Source: Sphingopyxis sp. (GTDB taxonomy: Bacteria; Pseudomonadota; Alphaproteobacteria; Sphingomonadales; Sphingomonadaceae). From it: a DNA stretch of 58,499 nucleotides. Where the stretch lies: contig PNJO01000002.1 in NCBI GenBank assembly GCA_013821905.1, positions 1-58,499 of the forward strand, read 5' to 3'. Shown here in pieces: positions 9,328 through 16,295 of the stretch; the first letter of the stretch is position 1; every line of letters starts with the position of its first letter. A program made the translations under genes and the position numbers. The notes below the pieces were generated by a model. That model worked only from the letters and a program-made list of their open reading frames with translations, had not been told where the DNA came from and ran no database searches.

Positions 9328-9352
9328 GGTCCCCGGCGCAGGCCGGGGCTCC
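9328..9352. repeat. Solitary REP-like hairpin after gltX
   Basis: The sequence GGTCCCCGGCGCAGGCCGGGG forms a short hairpin (CCCCGGC with GCCGGGG). It matches one arm of the element at 10844-10920, so it looks like a single REP rather than a paired unit. It could also act as a stabilising 3' end for the gltX transcript. Confidence 0.55.
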
Positions 9353-9370
9353 AATTGCCGACCGGATCGC

Positions 9371-9397
9371 TTGACAACCATAGTTATGTTATAATAT
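9371..9397 (+). promoter_or_regulatory. tonB promoter with a Zur-like half site
   Basis: TTGACA is at 9371-9376 and TATAAT at 9390-9395, but only 13 bases separate them, so they are unlikely to act as a normal pair. TGTTATAAT (9387-9395) does fit an extended -10. The overlapping segment ATGTTATAATAT (9386-9397) is identical to the first twelve positions of the Zur-box consensus known from proteobacteria, while the second half diverges. Zinc-dependent repression of the downstream TonB gene is therefore a hypothesis only. Confidence 0.42.
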
Positions 9398-9472
9398 CTC
9401 CTAGGCCTGACTTGGCCGATAGCAGTGGTCAAATCGCTGCGGGGCCGGGTCGAATTGGCAAGGAGAGAGGCC

Positions 9473-10198
9473 ATGACCCTGATTCCCTTGATTTCGGCCA
9501 TCGTCGTGGCGCCCGAAACGGCGACCGCGCCCGGCGGCGGGCCGGTGCTGCGGCGCAGCAGCTATGACGGCGGCGGCGGGCATCGCCCGCTTGCGGCGGC
9601 GCTGGCGATCGGTCTGCCCGCCGCGCTCGTCGTCGCGGTAGCGCTGTCGCCCATGATCATCGACACGCCGCCAAGGGTGATTCCCGAAGAATGGGAGTCG
9701 TTTCCGCTGCCCAAGCCGAAGCCGCCCGAACGGCAGCCCGACGCCAAGCCGCAGGAAAGGACAACCGAAACCACCCCCACCACGACCGAATCGCCGCTGC
9801 CGCCGCTGGGTCAGGACCCGCCGACCGGCCGGACCGACGGGCCTCCCGTTCCGCCTTCTGGCACCGGAACCGGCCCGACCGTCATCGTCGAGCCCGCGCC
9901 TCCGCCGCCGCTGGTTCTCGCCGAACTCGACAAGCGCTTCCTCGACGATTTCCAGCCCGACTATCCGATGCGCGAACAGCGTGGCGAGATAGAAGGCATC
10001 GCGAAAGTACGCGTGCTGATCGGTACCGACGGACGGGTGAAGCAGGTCGAACTGGTCAGCACCGACAGCCCCGGCTTTTTCGAGCAGACGAAACGGCGCG
10101 CGCTTTCCAAATGGCGCTTCAAGCCCGCGACGCGCGGCGGCGTTGCCGAGGAAAGCTGGAAGGTGATGACCGTCCGTTTCGAGATCAAGAACGCCTGA
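9473..10198 (+). CDS. TonB-family energy transducer
   Basis: This 241-residue protein has a cytoplasmic N-terminus, one membrane segment at about residues 39-58, and a periplasmic proline-rich spacer at about 66-150 (repeated KPKPPE and PPPPL elements). It ends in a TonB C-terminal domain at about 155-241 with the YPMREQRGEIEG and KWRFKPAT stretches. Such proteins carry energy from ExbB-ExbD to outer-membrane receptors. exbB and exbD are not adjacent. The ATG at 9473 has a near-ideal ribosome site (AAGGAGAG), so the longer in-frame extension is rejected. It is monocistronic, with its own promoter and terminator. Confidence 0.93.
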   Translation: MTLIPLISAIVVAPETATAPGGGPVLRRSSYDGGGGHRPLAAALAIGLPAALVVAVALSPMIIDTPPRVIPEEWESFPLPKPKPPERQPDAKPQERTTETTPTTTESPLPPLGQDPPTGRTDGPPVPPSGTGTGPTVIVEPAPPPPLVLAELDKRFLDDFQPDYPMREQRGEIEGIAKVRVLIGTDGRVKQVELVSTDSPGFFEQTKRRALSKWRFKPATRGGVAEESWKVMTVRFEIKNA

Positions 10199-10219
10199 AC
10201 ACCAACCCAGGCCCCTCCG

Positions 10220-10256
10220 GGACGGGCGGCCGGCGTGCCGTCCGTCCTTCCTTTTG
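10220..10256 (+). terminator. Rho-independent terminator after tonB
   Basis: Bases 10220-10230 (GGACGGGCGGC) pair with 10237-10247 (GCCGTCCGTCC) with one mismatch, and a T-rich tail (TTCCTTTTG) follows. It lies 22 bases after the tonB stop codon. Confidence 0.75.
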
Positions 10257-10415
10257 CTTGACAGAAGGGCCGAATCCCGCCAAAGGCGCCCGGATATTGG
10301 GGGCGGCGCCTCGTGCGCGGCCCTCTATGTTTTTTCACACCAACGTCGGGGCCCCTAGTCCCGCCGCATCCATCGGGCCTCCGGCGGATGTGCAGTTTAT
10401 TCGAGGAACAGGGCC

Positions 10416-10583
10416 ATGGCCAAGCCGACGACCGTCAAGATCAAGCTGGTGAGCACCGCCGACACGGGCTTTTTCTATGTCACCAAGAAGAACCCGCGCA
10501 CGATGACCGAAAAGATGTCGGTCAAGAAGTACGACCCGCGCGCGCGCAAGCATGTCGAGTTCAAGGAAGCCAAGATCAAGTGA
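10416..10583 (+). CDS. rpmG: 50S ribosomal protein L33, zinc-independent form
   Basis: This 55-residue protein begins [20 protein letters not shown] and has the L33 segments YVTKKNPRT and [15 protein letters not shown]. It contains no cysteine, so it is the C-minus form that does not bind zinc. A ribosome site (GAGGAAC) precedes the ATG at 10416. The gap upstream (10257-10415) should hold its promoter; I could not single out one. Confidence 0.97.
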   Translation: MAKPTTVKIKLVSTADTGFFYVTKKNPRTMTEKMSVKKYDPRARKHVEFKEAKIK

Positions 10584-10649
10584 CGCATTTCCCCATGCGC
10601 CGAAAGCGCGTGGGTCGGAAATGCGTCATCCCGGCGAAGCCCGGGATTC
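10582..10649. other. Hairpin at the rpmG stop codon followed by a solitary REP
   Basis: A long stem joins GACGCATTTCC, which starts inside the rpmG stop codon, to GGAAATGCGTC, with an inner stem CCATGCGC against GCGCGTGG. No run of T follows, so it is not a standard terminator, though it may protect the mRNA end. It overlaps the start of a single REP-type hairpin (10625-10649, GTCATCCCGGCG). Confidence 0.5.
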
Positions 10650-10660
10650 AGGCGATCCAG

Positions 10661-10687
10661 AAGGGCGGCCGCGTGCCGCCCTTTTTC
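10661..10687 (+). terminator. Rho-independent terminator downstream of rpmG
   Basis: GGGCGGC (10663-10669) pairs with GCCGCCC (10675-10681) around CGCGT and is followed by TTTTTC. It is 78 bases past the rpmG stop codon, on the same strand, and is the likely end of that transcript. Confidence 0.8.
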
Positions 10688-10738
10688 GTGCGCGACCGAA
10701 TGGCCGCTTTGTGATGGGGACTGACCTGCGCCTTTTTT

Positions 10739-10815
10739 GTCATCCCCGCTAAGGCGGGGATCCAGCTTGACGATGGCGAAGGAAAAAGCAGGATTCCCGC
10801 CTTCGCGGGAATGAC
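10739..10815. repeat. 77-base REPIN-like palindromic repeat, copy 2 (inverted)
   Basis: It starts GTCATCCCCGC and ends GGGAATGAC, with the inner segments aligned to the element at 6121-6197 in reverse orientation over all 77 bases. The two copies differ at about 8 positions by eye. A conserved asymmetric centre shows they share one ancestral unit and are not just independent hairpins. Confidence 0.8.
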
Positions 10816-10843
10816 GGGAAGCGGTCGTTGGCTGTCCTTGCGC

Positions 10844-10920
10844 GGTCCCCGGCGAAAGCCGGGGTCCATGAAGGGAAGGCCGTGCTCGTCATCTGGGCCC
10901 CGGCTTTCGCCGGGGATCAC
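10844..10920. repeat. Second REPIN-like family member
   Basis: The arms read GGTCCCCGGCGAAAGCCGGGG on the left and the matching CCCCGGCTTTCGCCGGGG on the right, with about 30 bases between them. It resembles the previous element in layout and length but has a distinct arm sequence (CCCCGGC rather than CCCCGCG). It lies 40 bases before the divK stop codon, in the gap 10584-10960, which holds no gene. Confidence 0.7.
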
Positions 10921-10960
10921 CAACGGATGTTACCGGCTACTTCCGGCCGCTAGCCGCGGC

Positions 10961-11323
10961 TCAGGCAAACGCCCCCACGCTCTCGATGAACTTGATCACC
11001 GAAATCGGTTTCGACACATAGGCTTCCGCGCCCGCCGCCTTGATCTGCTCCTCGTCGCCCTTGCCGGCATAGGCGGTCACCGCCATGATCGGCACAGCGC
11101 GCAAGGTCAGGTCGGCCTTCATCTGCCCGATCAGTTCGAGCCCCGATACATGCGGCAGCTGGATATCCATGATGATCAGGTCGGGCGAAATTTCGCGCGC
11201 CTTCGCCAGCGCATCGCGCCCGTCGCGCACCGGATGCGCGCGATAGCCGTGGGCGTTGAGCAGGTCGCAGAACAGGCGCAGGTTGAGCTCGTTATCCTCG
11301 ACGACCAGGATGGTCTTGCCCAT
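10961..11323 (-). CDS. divK: Single-domain response regulator, DivK
   Basis: The 120-residue protein consists only of a receiver domain. Acidic-pocket residues E9 and D10, the phosphoacceptor D53, T83 and K105 are all in place, and there is no output domain. The ILVVEDNELNLRLFCDLL start is close to DivK of other alphaproteobacteria, where DivK tunes DivJ/PleC and the CckA-CtrA cell-cycle pathway. The kinase genes are not in this window. I chose the ATG at 11323, which matches the family start. pleD, often downstream of divK, is not present. Confidence 0.9.
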   Translation of the reverse strand: MGKTILVVEDNELNLRLFCDLLNAHGYRAHPVRDGRDALAKAREISPDLIIMDIQLPHVSGLELIGQMKADLTLRAVPIMAVTAYAGKGDEEQIKAAGAEAYVSKPISVIKFIESVGAFA

Positions 11324-11413
11324 GTGCGTTCCGTTCCCCACCTTGCGCCCGCGGCCGGTTTAGGCGAAACGGCCGCGTGACACAATTGCCTCGCGGCGAA
11401 GGGATAACCGGTC

Positions 11414-11686
11414 TTGCATGAGGGTGACGAGGCGCTGGCGCTGCATGCGCTCGGCTGGATCTTGAGCGACGAGCCGCGCGCCGAACGGCTGCTCGGCATG
11501 ACCGGGCTCGACCCCGACGGGCTGCGCGCCTCGCTCGGCGAACGCGCGACGCTCGCCGCGATCCTGTCGTTCCTGACCGCGCACGAGGCCGACCTGGTCG
11601 CCTGCGCGGGAGCGCTCGACATTCCGCCCGACCATCTCGCCGCCGCGGCGCGCCGCCTCGAAGGCCATGAAAGGATTGCTCCATGA
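11414..11686 (+). CDS. DUF3572 family protein
   Basis: This 90-residue acidic protein contains ALHALGWILSDEPRAERLLGMTGLDP, which is the core of the DUF3572 family, common in alphaproteobacteria and of unknown function. The start is a TTG at 11414 preceded by GAAGGG. The nearby ATG at 11418 is out of frame. The gene ends with a four-base ATGA overlap with the HAD gene, so the two are probably translated together. It is transcribed away from divK, with a gap of 90 bases between them. Confidence 0.75.
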   Translation: MHEGDEALALHALGWILSDEPRAERLLGMTGLDPDGLRASLGERATLAAILSFLTAHEADLVACAGALDIPPDHLAAAARRLEGHERIAP

Positions 11687-12324
11687 CCCGTCCCCTCGTC
11701 ATCACCGATTGCGACGAGGTGCTGATGCACATGGTCGTCCCCTTCGCGCAGTGGGTCGATGAGGAACATGGCGTGCTCTTTCGCATGGAGGATGCGAGCT
11801 TTGCCGGCGCGCTCAAGCGCAAGGAATGCGGCACGCCGCTGGAGGCGGCCGAGGTCTGGCCGCTGCTCGACGGCTTTTTCCGCACCGAGATGGGGCGGCA
11901 GACCGAGATTCCGGGCGCGATCGCCGCGATGGCGGCGATATCGGACCATGCCGATATCGTCGTACTCACCAATGTCGGTCCCGATCATCAGGCGTCGCGC
12001 GCGGCGCAGCTTGCGGCGCTCGGGCTCCACGCGCCGGTGATCGGCAGCCGCGGCGGCAAGGGCGAACCGGTGCGCGCGCTGGTCGAAGAGCGCCGGCCTT
12101 CGGTCGCCATCTTCATCGACGATCTGCCCAATCATCATCATTCGGTGGCGCTGGAGGCGCCGGGGGTATGGCGGCTCCATTTCGTCGGCGAGCCCGCGAT
12201 CGCCGACAAGGTCCGCCCTGCCAGATATGCCCATGCGCGAATCGACGATTGGAAGGCGGCGCAGGACTGGATATTGGCGCGGCTCACCGAAAACATCCCC
12301 GCCCCGGCCCCCGAACTCGCATAA
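11683..12324 (+). CDS. HAD-superfamily hydrolase
   Basis: The 213-residue protein has the HAD motifs: I as ITDCDEVL with D9 and D11, II as VVLTNVG, III probably as SRGGKGEP, and IV as IFIDDLP. The core spans residues 5-190, with a helical cap around 30-90. HAD phosphatases act on small phosphorylated substrates, but this one gives no specific hint. It overlaps the DUF3572 gene by four bases and is followed after 11 bases by the RidA gene, so the four genes from 11414 to 13963 look like one operon. Confidence 0.82.
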   Translation: MTRPLVITDCDEVLMHMVVPFAQWVDEEHGVLFRMEDASFAGALKRKECGTPLEAAEVWPLLDGFFRTEMGRQTEIPGAIAAMAAISDHADIVVLTNVGPDHQASRAAQLAALGLHAPVIGSRGGKGEPVRALVEERRPSVAIFIDDLPNHHHSVALEAPGVWRLHFVGEPAIADKVRPARYAHARIDDWKAAQDWILARLTENIPAPAPELA

Positions 12325-12335
12325 AGGAACCCCCC

Positions 12336-12803
12336 ATGTCCGACGTCACCGCCAAACTCGTCGCCCTCGGCCTCGACCTGCCCAAGCCCGCCGCGCCCGT
12401 CGCCGCCTATGTGCCCGTCGTCGAGCAGGGCGGTCTGCTCTATGTCAGCGGCCAGCTGCCGTTCCGCGACGGCCAGGTGGTCACCGGCCGTCTCGGCGAG
12501 GATATGGATATCGCCGGCGGTCAGGACGCCGCGCAGCGCGTCGCGCTGATGCTTGTCGCGCAGATCGGGCAGGCGCTCGGCGGCGACTGGTCGCGCGTCG
12601 AGCGCGTCTTGAAGCTTGGCGTGTTCGTCAACAGCGCACCCGGGTTCACCGATCAGGCGAAGGTCGCCAATGGCGCGTCGGAGCTCTTCGAAACCCTGTT
12701 CGGCGAAGCAGGCCGCCACGCGCGCGCCGCAGTCGGCGTCGCGGTGCTGCCGCTCGGCGCGGCGGTCGAGGCCGACGCGATCGTCGCGGTGAAACCCGCC
12801 TAG
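12336..12803 (+). CDS. RidA family protein
   Basis: The 155-residue protein is a RidA/YjgF/TdcF homologue, with GLLYVSGQLPFRDG, RVERVLKLGVFVNSAPGF and ARAAVGVAVLPLGAAVEADAIVAV. RidA proteins form trimers that hydrolyse reactive enamine and imine intermediates left by PLP enzymes. Members of this longer subgroup may do other jobs, as key residues vary. The ATG at 12336 is preceded by AAAGGAAC. It fits between the HAD and FemAB-like genes, and its substrate is unknown. Confidence 0.85.
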   Translation: MSDVTAKLVALGLDLPKPAAPVAAYVPVVEQGGLLYVSGQLPFRDGQVVTGRLGEDMDIAGGQDAAQRVALMLVAQIGQALGGDWSRVERVLKLGVFVNSAPGFTDQAKVANGASELFETLFGEAGRHARAAVGVAVLPLGAAVEADAIVAVKPA

Positions 12804-12811
12804 GGACGCCC

Positions 12812-13963
12812 GTGGCCGAAGCCGATCCGCCCGCGCGCACCATCTCGCTCGGTACCGGCGTCGCCGATATCGATGCGGCGGCGTGGGATGCGCTGGCGGG
12901 CGGCGGCAACCCTTTTGTCGGCCACGCCTTCCTGTCGCTGCTCGAGCAATCGGGCAGCGTCGGGCCGGGCACCGGCTGGCAGGCGGCGCCCCTGCTGGTC
13001 GAGGACGACGGCGGGCGGCTTGTCGCCGCCGCGCCCGCCTATCTGAAATCGCACAGCCAGGGCGAATATGTCTTCGACCATGCCTGGGCCGATGCCTGGG
13101 CGCGCGCGGGCGGCGATTATTATCCGAAGCTGCAGATCGCGGCGCCTTTCACGCCGGTTCCGGGGCCGCGCCTGCTGGCGCACGGCGATGCGGATGCGAC
13201 GCTGCTGATCCGCGCCGCCGAGGCGGTGGTGCGGCAGAACGGCCTGTCGTCGGCCCATGCGACCTTCGTCGCGCCCGAACAGATGCCGTTGTTCGAGGCG
13301 GCGGGCTGGCTCGTCCGCCGCGACATCCAGTTCCATTTCGCGAACACGGGCTATCGCAGCTTCGACGATTTCCTGGCCACGCTGAACTCGCAGAAACGCA
13401 GGCAGCTTCGCAAGGAACGGCAGCGCGCGGTCGAGGGGCTGCGGATCGCCGAACTGACCGGCGATGCAATCCGCCCCGAACATTGGGACGCGATGTGGCT
13501 TTTCTATCAGGACACGGGCGCGCGCAAATGGGGGCATCCCTATCTGACGCGCGAGTCTTTCGACCTGATGGGTCAGCATATGGCCGACCATGTCATCCTG
13601 CTGATCGCCTATGACGGCGAAGAGCGGCCGGTTGCGGGTGCGATGCACTTTCTCGGCGCCGATACGCTCTATGGCCGTTACTGGGGATGTCTTGCCGAGA
13701 TTCCCTATCTGCACTTCGAGCTCTGCTATTACCGCGCGATCGACATCGCGATCGAACGCGGGCTCGCGCGTGTCGAGGCGGGCGCGCAGGGCGGCCACAA
13801 GCTCGCGCGCGGCTATGGCCCGGTCGCGACCTGGTCGGCGCATTTCATCGCCGATCCGGGGTTTCGCCGGGCGGTCGCGGACTATCTCGAACAGGAGCGC
13901 CGCGCCGAAGAGAGCGAGATGGAGTGGCTGGAAGGGCACACGCCCTTCAAGCGGAAGGGCTGA
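12812..13963 (+). CDS. FemAB/peptidogalycan-type acyltransferase (DUF482, GNAT fold)
   Basis: This 383-residue protein belongs to the GNAT-like acyltransferases once annotated DUF482. Visible family stretches are YFPKLQIAAPFTPVPG-like (YYPKLQIAAPFTPVPGPRLL), FLATLNSQKRRQLRKERQRA, FYQDTGARKWGHPYLTRE and YGPVATWSAHFI. The substrate is unknown. FemAB-related enzymes join amino acids to peptidoglycan or other acceptors, but that is not established for DUF482 proteins. The GTG at 12812 has AGGGA upstream and begins after the RidA stop, 8 bases away. It is followed by a REPIN-like repeat. Confidence 0.75.
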   Translation: MAEADPPARTISLGTGVADIDAAAWDALAGGGNPFVGHAFLSLLEQSGSVGPGTGWQAAPLLVEDDGGRLVAAAPAYLKSHSQGEYVFDHAWADAWARAGGDYYPKLQIAAPFTPVPGPRLLAHGDADATLLIRAAEAVVRQNGLSSAHATFVAPEQMPLFEAAGWLVRRDIQFHFANTGYRSFDDFLATLNSQKRRQLRKERQRAVEGLRIAELTGDAIRPEHWDAMWLFYQDTGARKWGHPYLTRESFDLMGQHMADHVILLIAYDGEERPVAGAMHFLGADTLYGRYWGCLAEIPYLHFELCYYRAIDIAIERGLARVEAGAQGGHKLARGYGPVATWSAHFIADPGFRRAVADYLEQERRAEESEMEWLEGHTPFKRKG

Positions 13964-13975
13964 CGCTTCCCCTTC

Positions 13976-14044
13976 GTCACCCCGGACTTGATCCGGGGCC
14001 CAGCTTCATCTGCCGGATGGATGCCGGATCAAGTCCGGCATGAC
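13976..14044. repeat. REPIN-like palindromic repeat of another arm type
   Basis: The left arm contains GTCACCCCGGACTTGATCCGGGG and the right arm GCCGGATCAAGTCCGGCATGAC, so two inverted hairpins are separated by about 20 bases. The arms share the central GGATCAAGTCC. The position just past the stop codon of the acyltransferase gene is typical of REP-type elements. Confidence 0.7.
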
Positions 14045-14064
14045 GAGAGAGGGATTCTGGAAGC

Positions 14065-14379
14065 TCAGGCGGCGAAGCGGCGCGCCGCCGGACGGCGGGC
14101 GGTCTCGTCGAGCCAGGCGCGCGCCTGGCGCTGCGCTTCGGCGATTTCGTCGCGGGTCATTTCGTCGGACAGGTCGGCGCGGCATTGCTGGCCTTCCCGG
14201 TTGCCGCCGAGCGCCGCGAGGTTGAACCATTTATGCGCCTGGATCAGATCGACATCGACACCGCCGGTCCCGGTGGAAAAGGCGATGCCCAGATCGAAAT
14301 AGGCATTGGCGTCGCCGCGTGCTGCATCGAGCAGCCGGCTTTCGATCAGATATTGGGCAGACTTCAGACTGTTAGCCAT
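14065..14379 (-). CDS. Small SEL1-repeat protein
   Basis: This 104-residue protein has one recognisable SEL1/TPR-like repeat around residues 30-68 (FDLGIAFSTGTGGVDVDLIQAHKWFNLAA). The rest is a helical, charged C-terminus. SEL1 repeats mediate protein-protein binding, but no partner is evident. The ATG at 14379 has a strong AAAGGGGG site. The 141-base gap before panC (14380-14520) holds its promoter, with a GTTAAC element that I could not assign. Confidence 0.72.
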   Translation of the reverse strand: MANSLKSAQYLIESRLLDAARGDANAYFDLGIAFSTGTGGVDVDLIQAHKWFNLAALGGNREGQQCRADLSDEMTRDEIAEAQRQARAWLDETARRPAARRFAA

Positions 14380-14520
14380 GATAACCCCCTTTGCCTCCAC
14401 CCCACATGGAGACCTCGGCCCCCAAATTTGCGGTTTATGGTCAACAAAGCGTTAACGATGATCCGACTTTTTTGTGGACATCGCACAAAATGCCCGAAAA
14501 TCCATCGTTTCCGGGGTTAA

Positions 14521-15360
14521 TCAGCCCACCGGCCAATTGTCGATCAGGCGCGTTTTCCCGATCCGTGCCGCGGCGAGCAGGCGCGCGGGCTTGCGAAATT
14601 CCGTCAGTCTTTCGAGGCTTTCGGCATCGGCGAGCGCGACATAGTCGACGCTGTCGAAGCCGCCCTTGACGATCGCGGCCTCGGCCTTGGCAAGCGTCTC
14701 GGCGACGTCGGCTCCGCCGGCGATCGCCTTCGCCGCGGCCTGCAGCGTCTTCGGGAAAGCGGCGGCGGCGGCGCGCTGGTCTTTCGACAGATAGGCGTTG
14801 CGCGACGACAGCGCGAGCCCGTCGTCATCGCGCGCGATCGGCGCGCCGAAAATATCGAGCGCGAAGTCGAGGTCGCGCGTCATGCGGCGGATGATCGCGA
14901 GCTGCTGCCAGTCCTTCTCGCCGAAAATCGCGACGTCGGGGCGGACCTGGTTGAACAATTTGGCGACGACGGTCGCGACCCCGTCGAAATGGCCGGGCCG
15001 CGCGGCGCCGCAATAATCGGCGCCGAGCTCGGCAACCTCGATATGCGTGCGGTGGCCGCCCGGATACATGACCGCGACGTCGGGCGCCCAGAGCAGGGCG
15101 ACGCCCTCCTCGACGAGCAGGGCGGCATCGCGCGCCTCGTCGCGCGGATAGGCGGCGAAATCCTCGTTCGGGCCGAACTGGGTCGGGTTGACGAAGATCG
15201 ACACGACGACATGGTCGGCGACGCGGCGCGCCATGCGGACAAGCGACAGGTGGCCGTCGTGAAGCGCGCCCATCGTGGGCACCAGCGCGACGCTCCGGCC
15301 GCCCTGCTTCAGTGCCGTAACGGCACGGTGCAGCATCGCGATGTCACGGATGATTTGCAC
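14521..15360 (-). CDS. panC: Pantothenate synthetase
   Basis: The 279-residue enzyme has the synthetase motifs PTMGALHDGH (HDGH at 34-37), PTQFGPNEDF (59-68), IFGEKDWQQL (GEKD at 147-150) and LALSSRNAYLS near 182-192. It makes pantothenate from pantoate and beta-alanine using ATP, forming a pantoyl adenylate, and it works as a cytoplasmic dimer. I chose the GTG at 15360, which gives the usual start QIIRDIAML; the frame remains open further upstream but without homology. It is divergent from mipZ with 84 bases between them. panB is not nearby. Confidence 0.95.
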   Translation of the reverse strand: MQIIRDIAMLHRAVTALKQGGRSVALVPTMGALHDGHLSLVRMARRVADHVVVSIFVNPTQFGPNEDFAAYPRDEARDAALLVEEGVALLWAPDVAVMYPGGHRTHIEVAELGADYCGAARPGHFDGVATVVAKLFNQVRPDVAIFGEKDWQQLAIIRRMTRDLDFALDIFGAPIARDDDGLALSSRNAYLSKDQRAAAAAFPKTLQAAAKAIAGGADVAETLAKAEAAIVKGGFDSVDYVALADAESLERLTEFRKPARLLAAARIGKTRLIDNWPVG

Positions 15361-15444
15361 GCTCGCCCGCCCTCCGATATTGGCGGCGCAAAGGCACCAC
15401 CCATGCGGCTCCCATGCGCCGCCAACAGGAAAATCGCAACGCCC

Positions 15445-16266
15445 ATGACGACTCACGCGTCGACGCCCGCACCGCATCGTATCATCTTTGCCAATGAAAA
15501 GGGCGGGACGGGCAAATCGACCTGCGCCGTGCATTTCGCGGTGGCGCTGGCGAGCCAGGGCTGGCGTGTCGCGGGGATCGACCTCGACCCCCGCCAGCGC
15601 ACCTTTCACCGCTATCTCGAAAATCGCGTGAACACTGCGAAACGCCGCGGCATCGAGCTGCCGACACCGCAGTTCGAGGTGTTCGAGGGTTCGACGATCG
15701 AGGAGCTCGACGCGCAGGTGGCAAGGCTTTCCGAAGGCGCGGACTATTTCGTCGCCGACACGCCCGGCCGCGACGATGTCTTCGCGCGCCACCTCGCAAC
15801 CAGCGCCGACACGCTCGTCACCCCGATCAACGACAGCTTCATCGATTTCGACCTGATCGGTCAGGTCGATCCCGAGACCTTCCAGGTCACCCGTCCCAGC
15901 TTCTATTCGGAGCTGATCTGGGACACGCGCAAGGCGCGCGCCAAGACCGACGGGCGCACGATCGACTGGATCATCCTCCGCAACCGTCTCCAGCATGTCG
16001 ATGCACACAATATGCGCCGCGTCGGCGAGGCGCTGACCCAGTTGTCGCGCCGCGTCGGCTTTCGTGTCATCCCGGGGCTCGGCGAGCGCGTCATCTATCG
16101 CGAGCTCTTCCCCGCCGGCCTCACCTTGCTCGACAAGGCGCATCTCGGCGGCATGGGCATCGGCCATGTCGTCGCGCGGCAGGAATTGCGCGAGGCGATG
16201 GGCGGGCTGAACCTGCCCGCGCGCGAGCGGCTGCACCCCGACGGCGACCTGTTCGCCGCCGCCTGA
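15445..16266 (+). CDS. mipZ: MipZ, ParA-like division-plane positioning ATPase
   Basis: The 273-residue ATPase has a deviant Walker A as EKGGTGKST (18-26), a switch as [10 protein letters not shown] (44-53) and Walker B as [10 protein letters not shown]. The C-terminal region with DWIILRNRL and RDRVIYRE-like ([13 protein letters not shown]) is diagnostic for MipZ rather than ParA or MinD. MipZ binds ParB at origins, forms a gradient over the nucleoid and keeps FtsZ away from the poles. parAB is not in the window. A 29-base gap separates it from pgmG, so these may be co-transcribed. Confidence 0.93.
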   Translation: MTTHASTPAPHRIIFANEKGGTGKSTCAVHFAVALASQGWRVAGIDLDPRQRTFHRYLENRVNTAKRRGIELPTPQFEVFEGSTIEELDAQVARLSEGADYFVADTPGRDDVFARHLATSADTLVTPINDSFIDFDLIGQVDPETFQVTRPSFYSELIWDTRKARAKTDGRTIDWIILRNRLQHVDAHNMRRVGEALTQLSRRVGFRVIPGLGERVIYRELFPAGLTLLDKAHLGGMGIGHVVARQELREAMGGLNLPARERLHPDGDLFAAA

Positions 16267-16295
16267 CGATCCTCCCCGCCCCAAAGGACCCAAAG

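Noticed and set aside
9371-9395. TTGACA and TATAAT as a standard sigma-70 promoter pair for tonB
   Set aside because: Only 13 bases separate them. An extended -10 alone was kept.
6994-9501. 835-codon minus-strand frame across nadE and gltX
   Set aside because: It covers two unrelated secure genes and the promoter between gltX and tonB, and encodes no recognisable domain.
14380-14520. CtrA-type sites (GTTAAC near 14450 and GGTTAA near 14515) upstream of the SEL1 gene
   Set aside because: The half-sites are not spaced or matched well enough to the TTAA-N7-TTAAC consensus, despite divK nearby.
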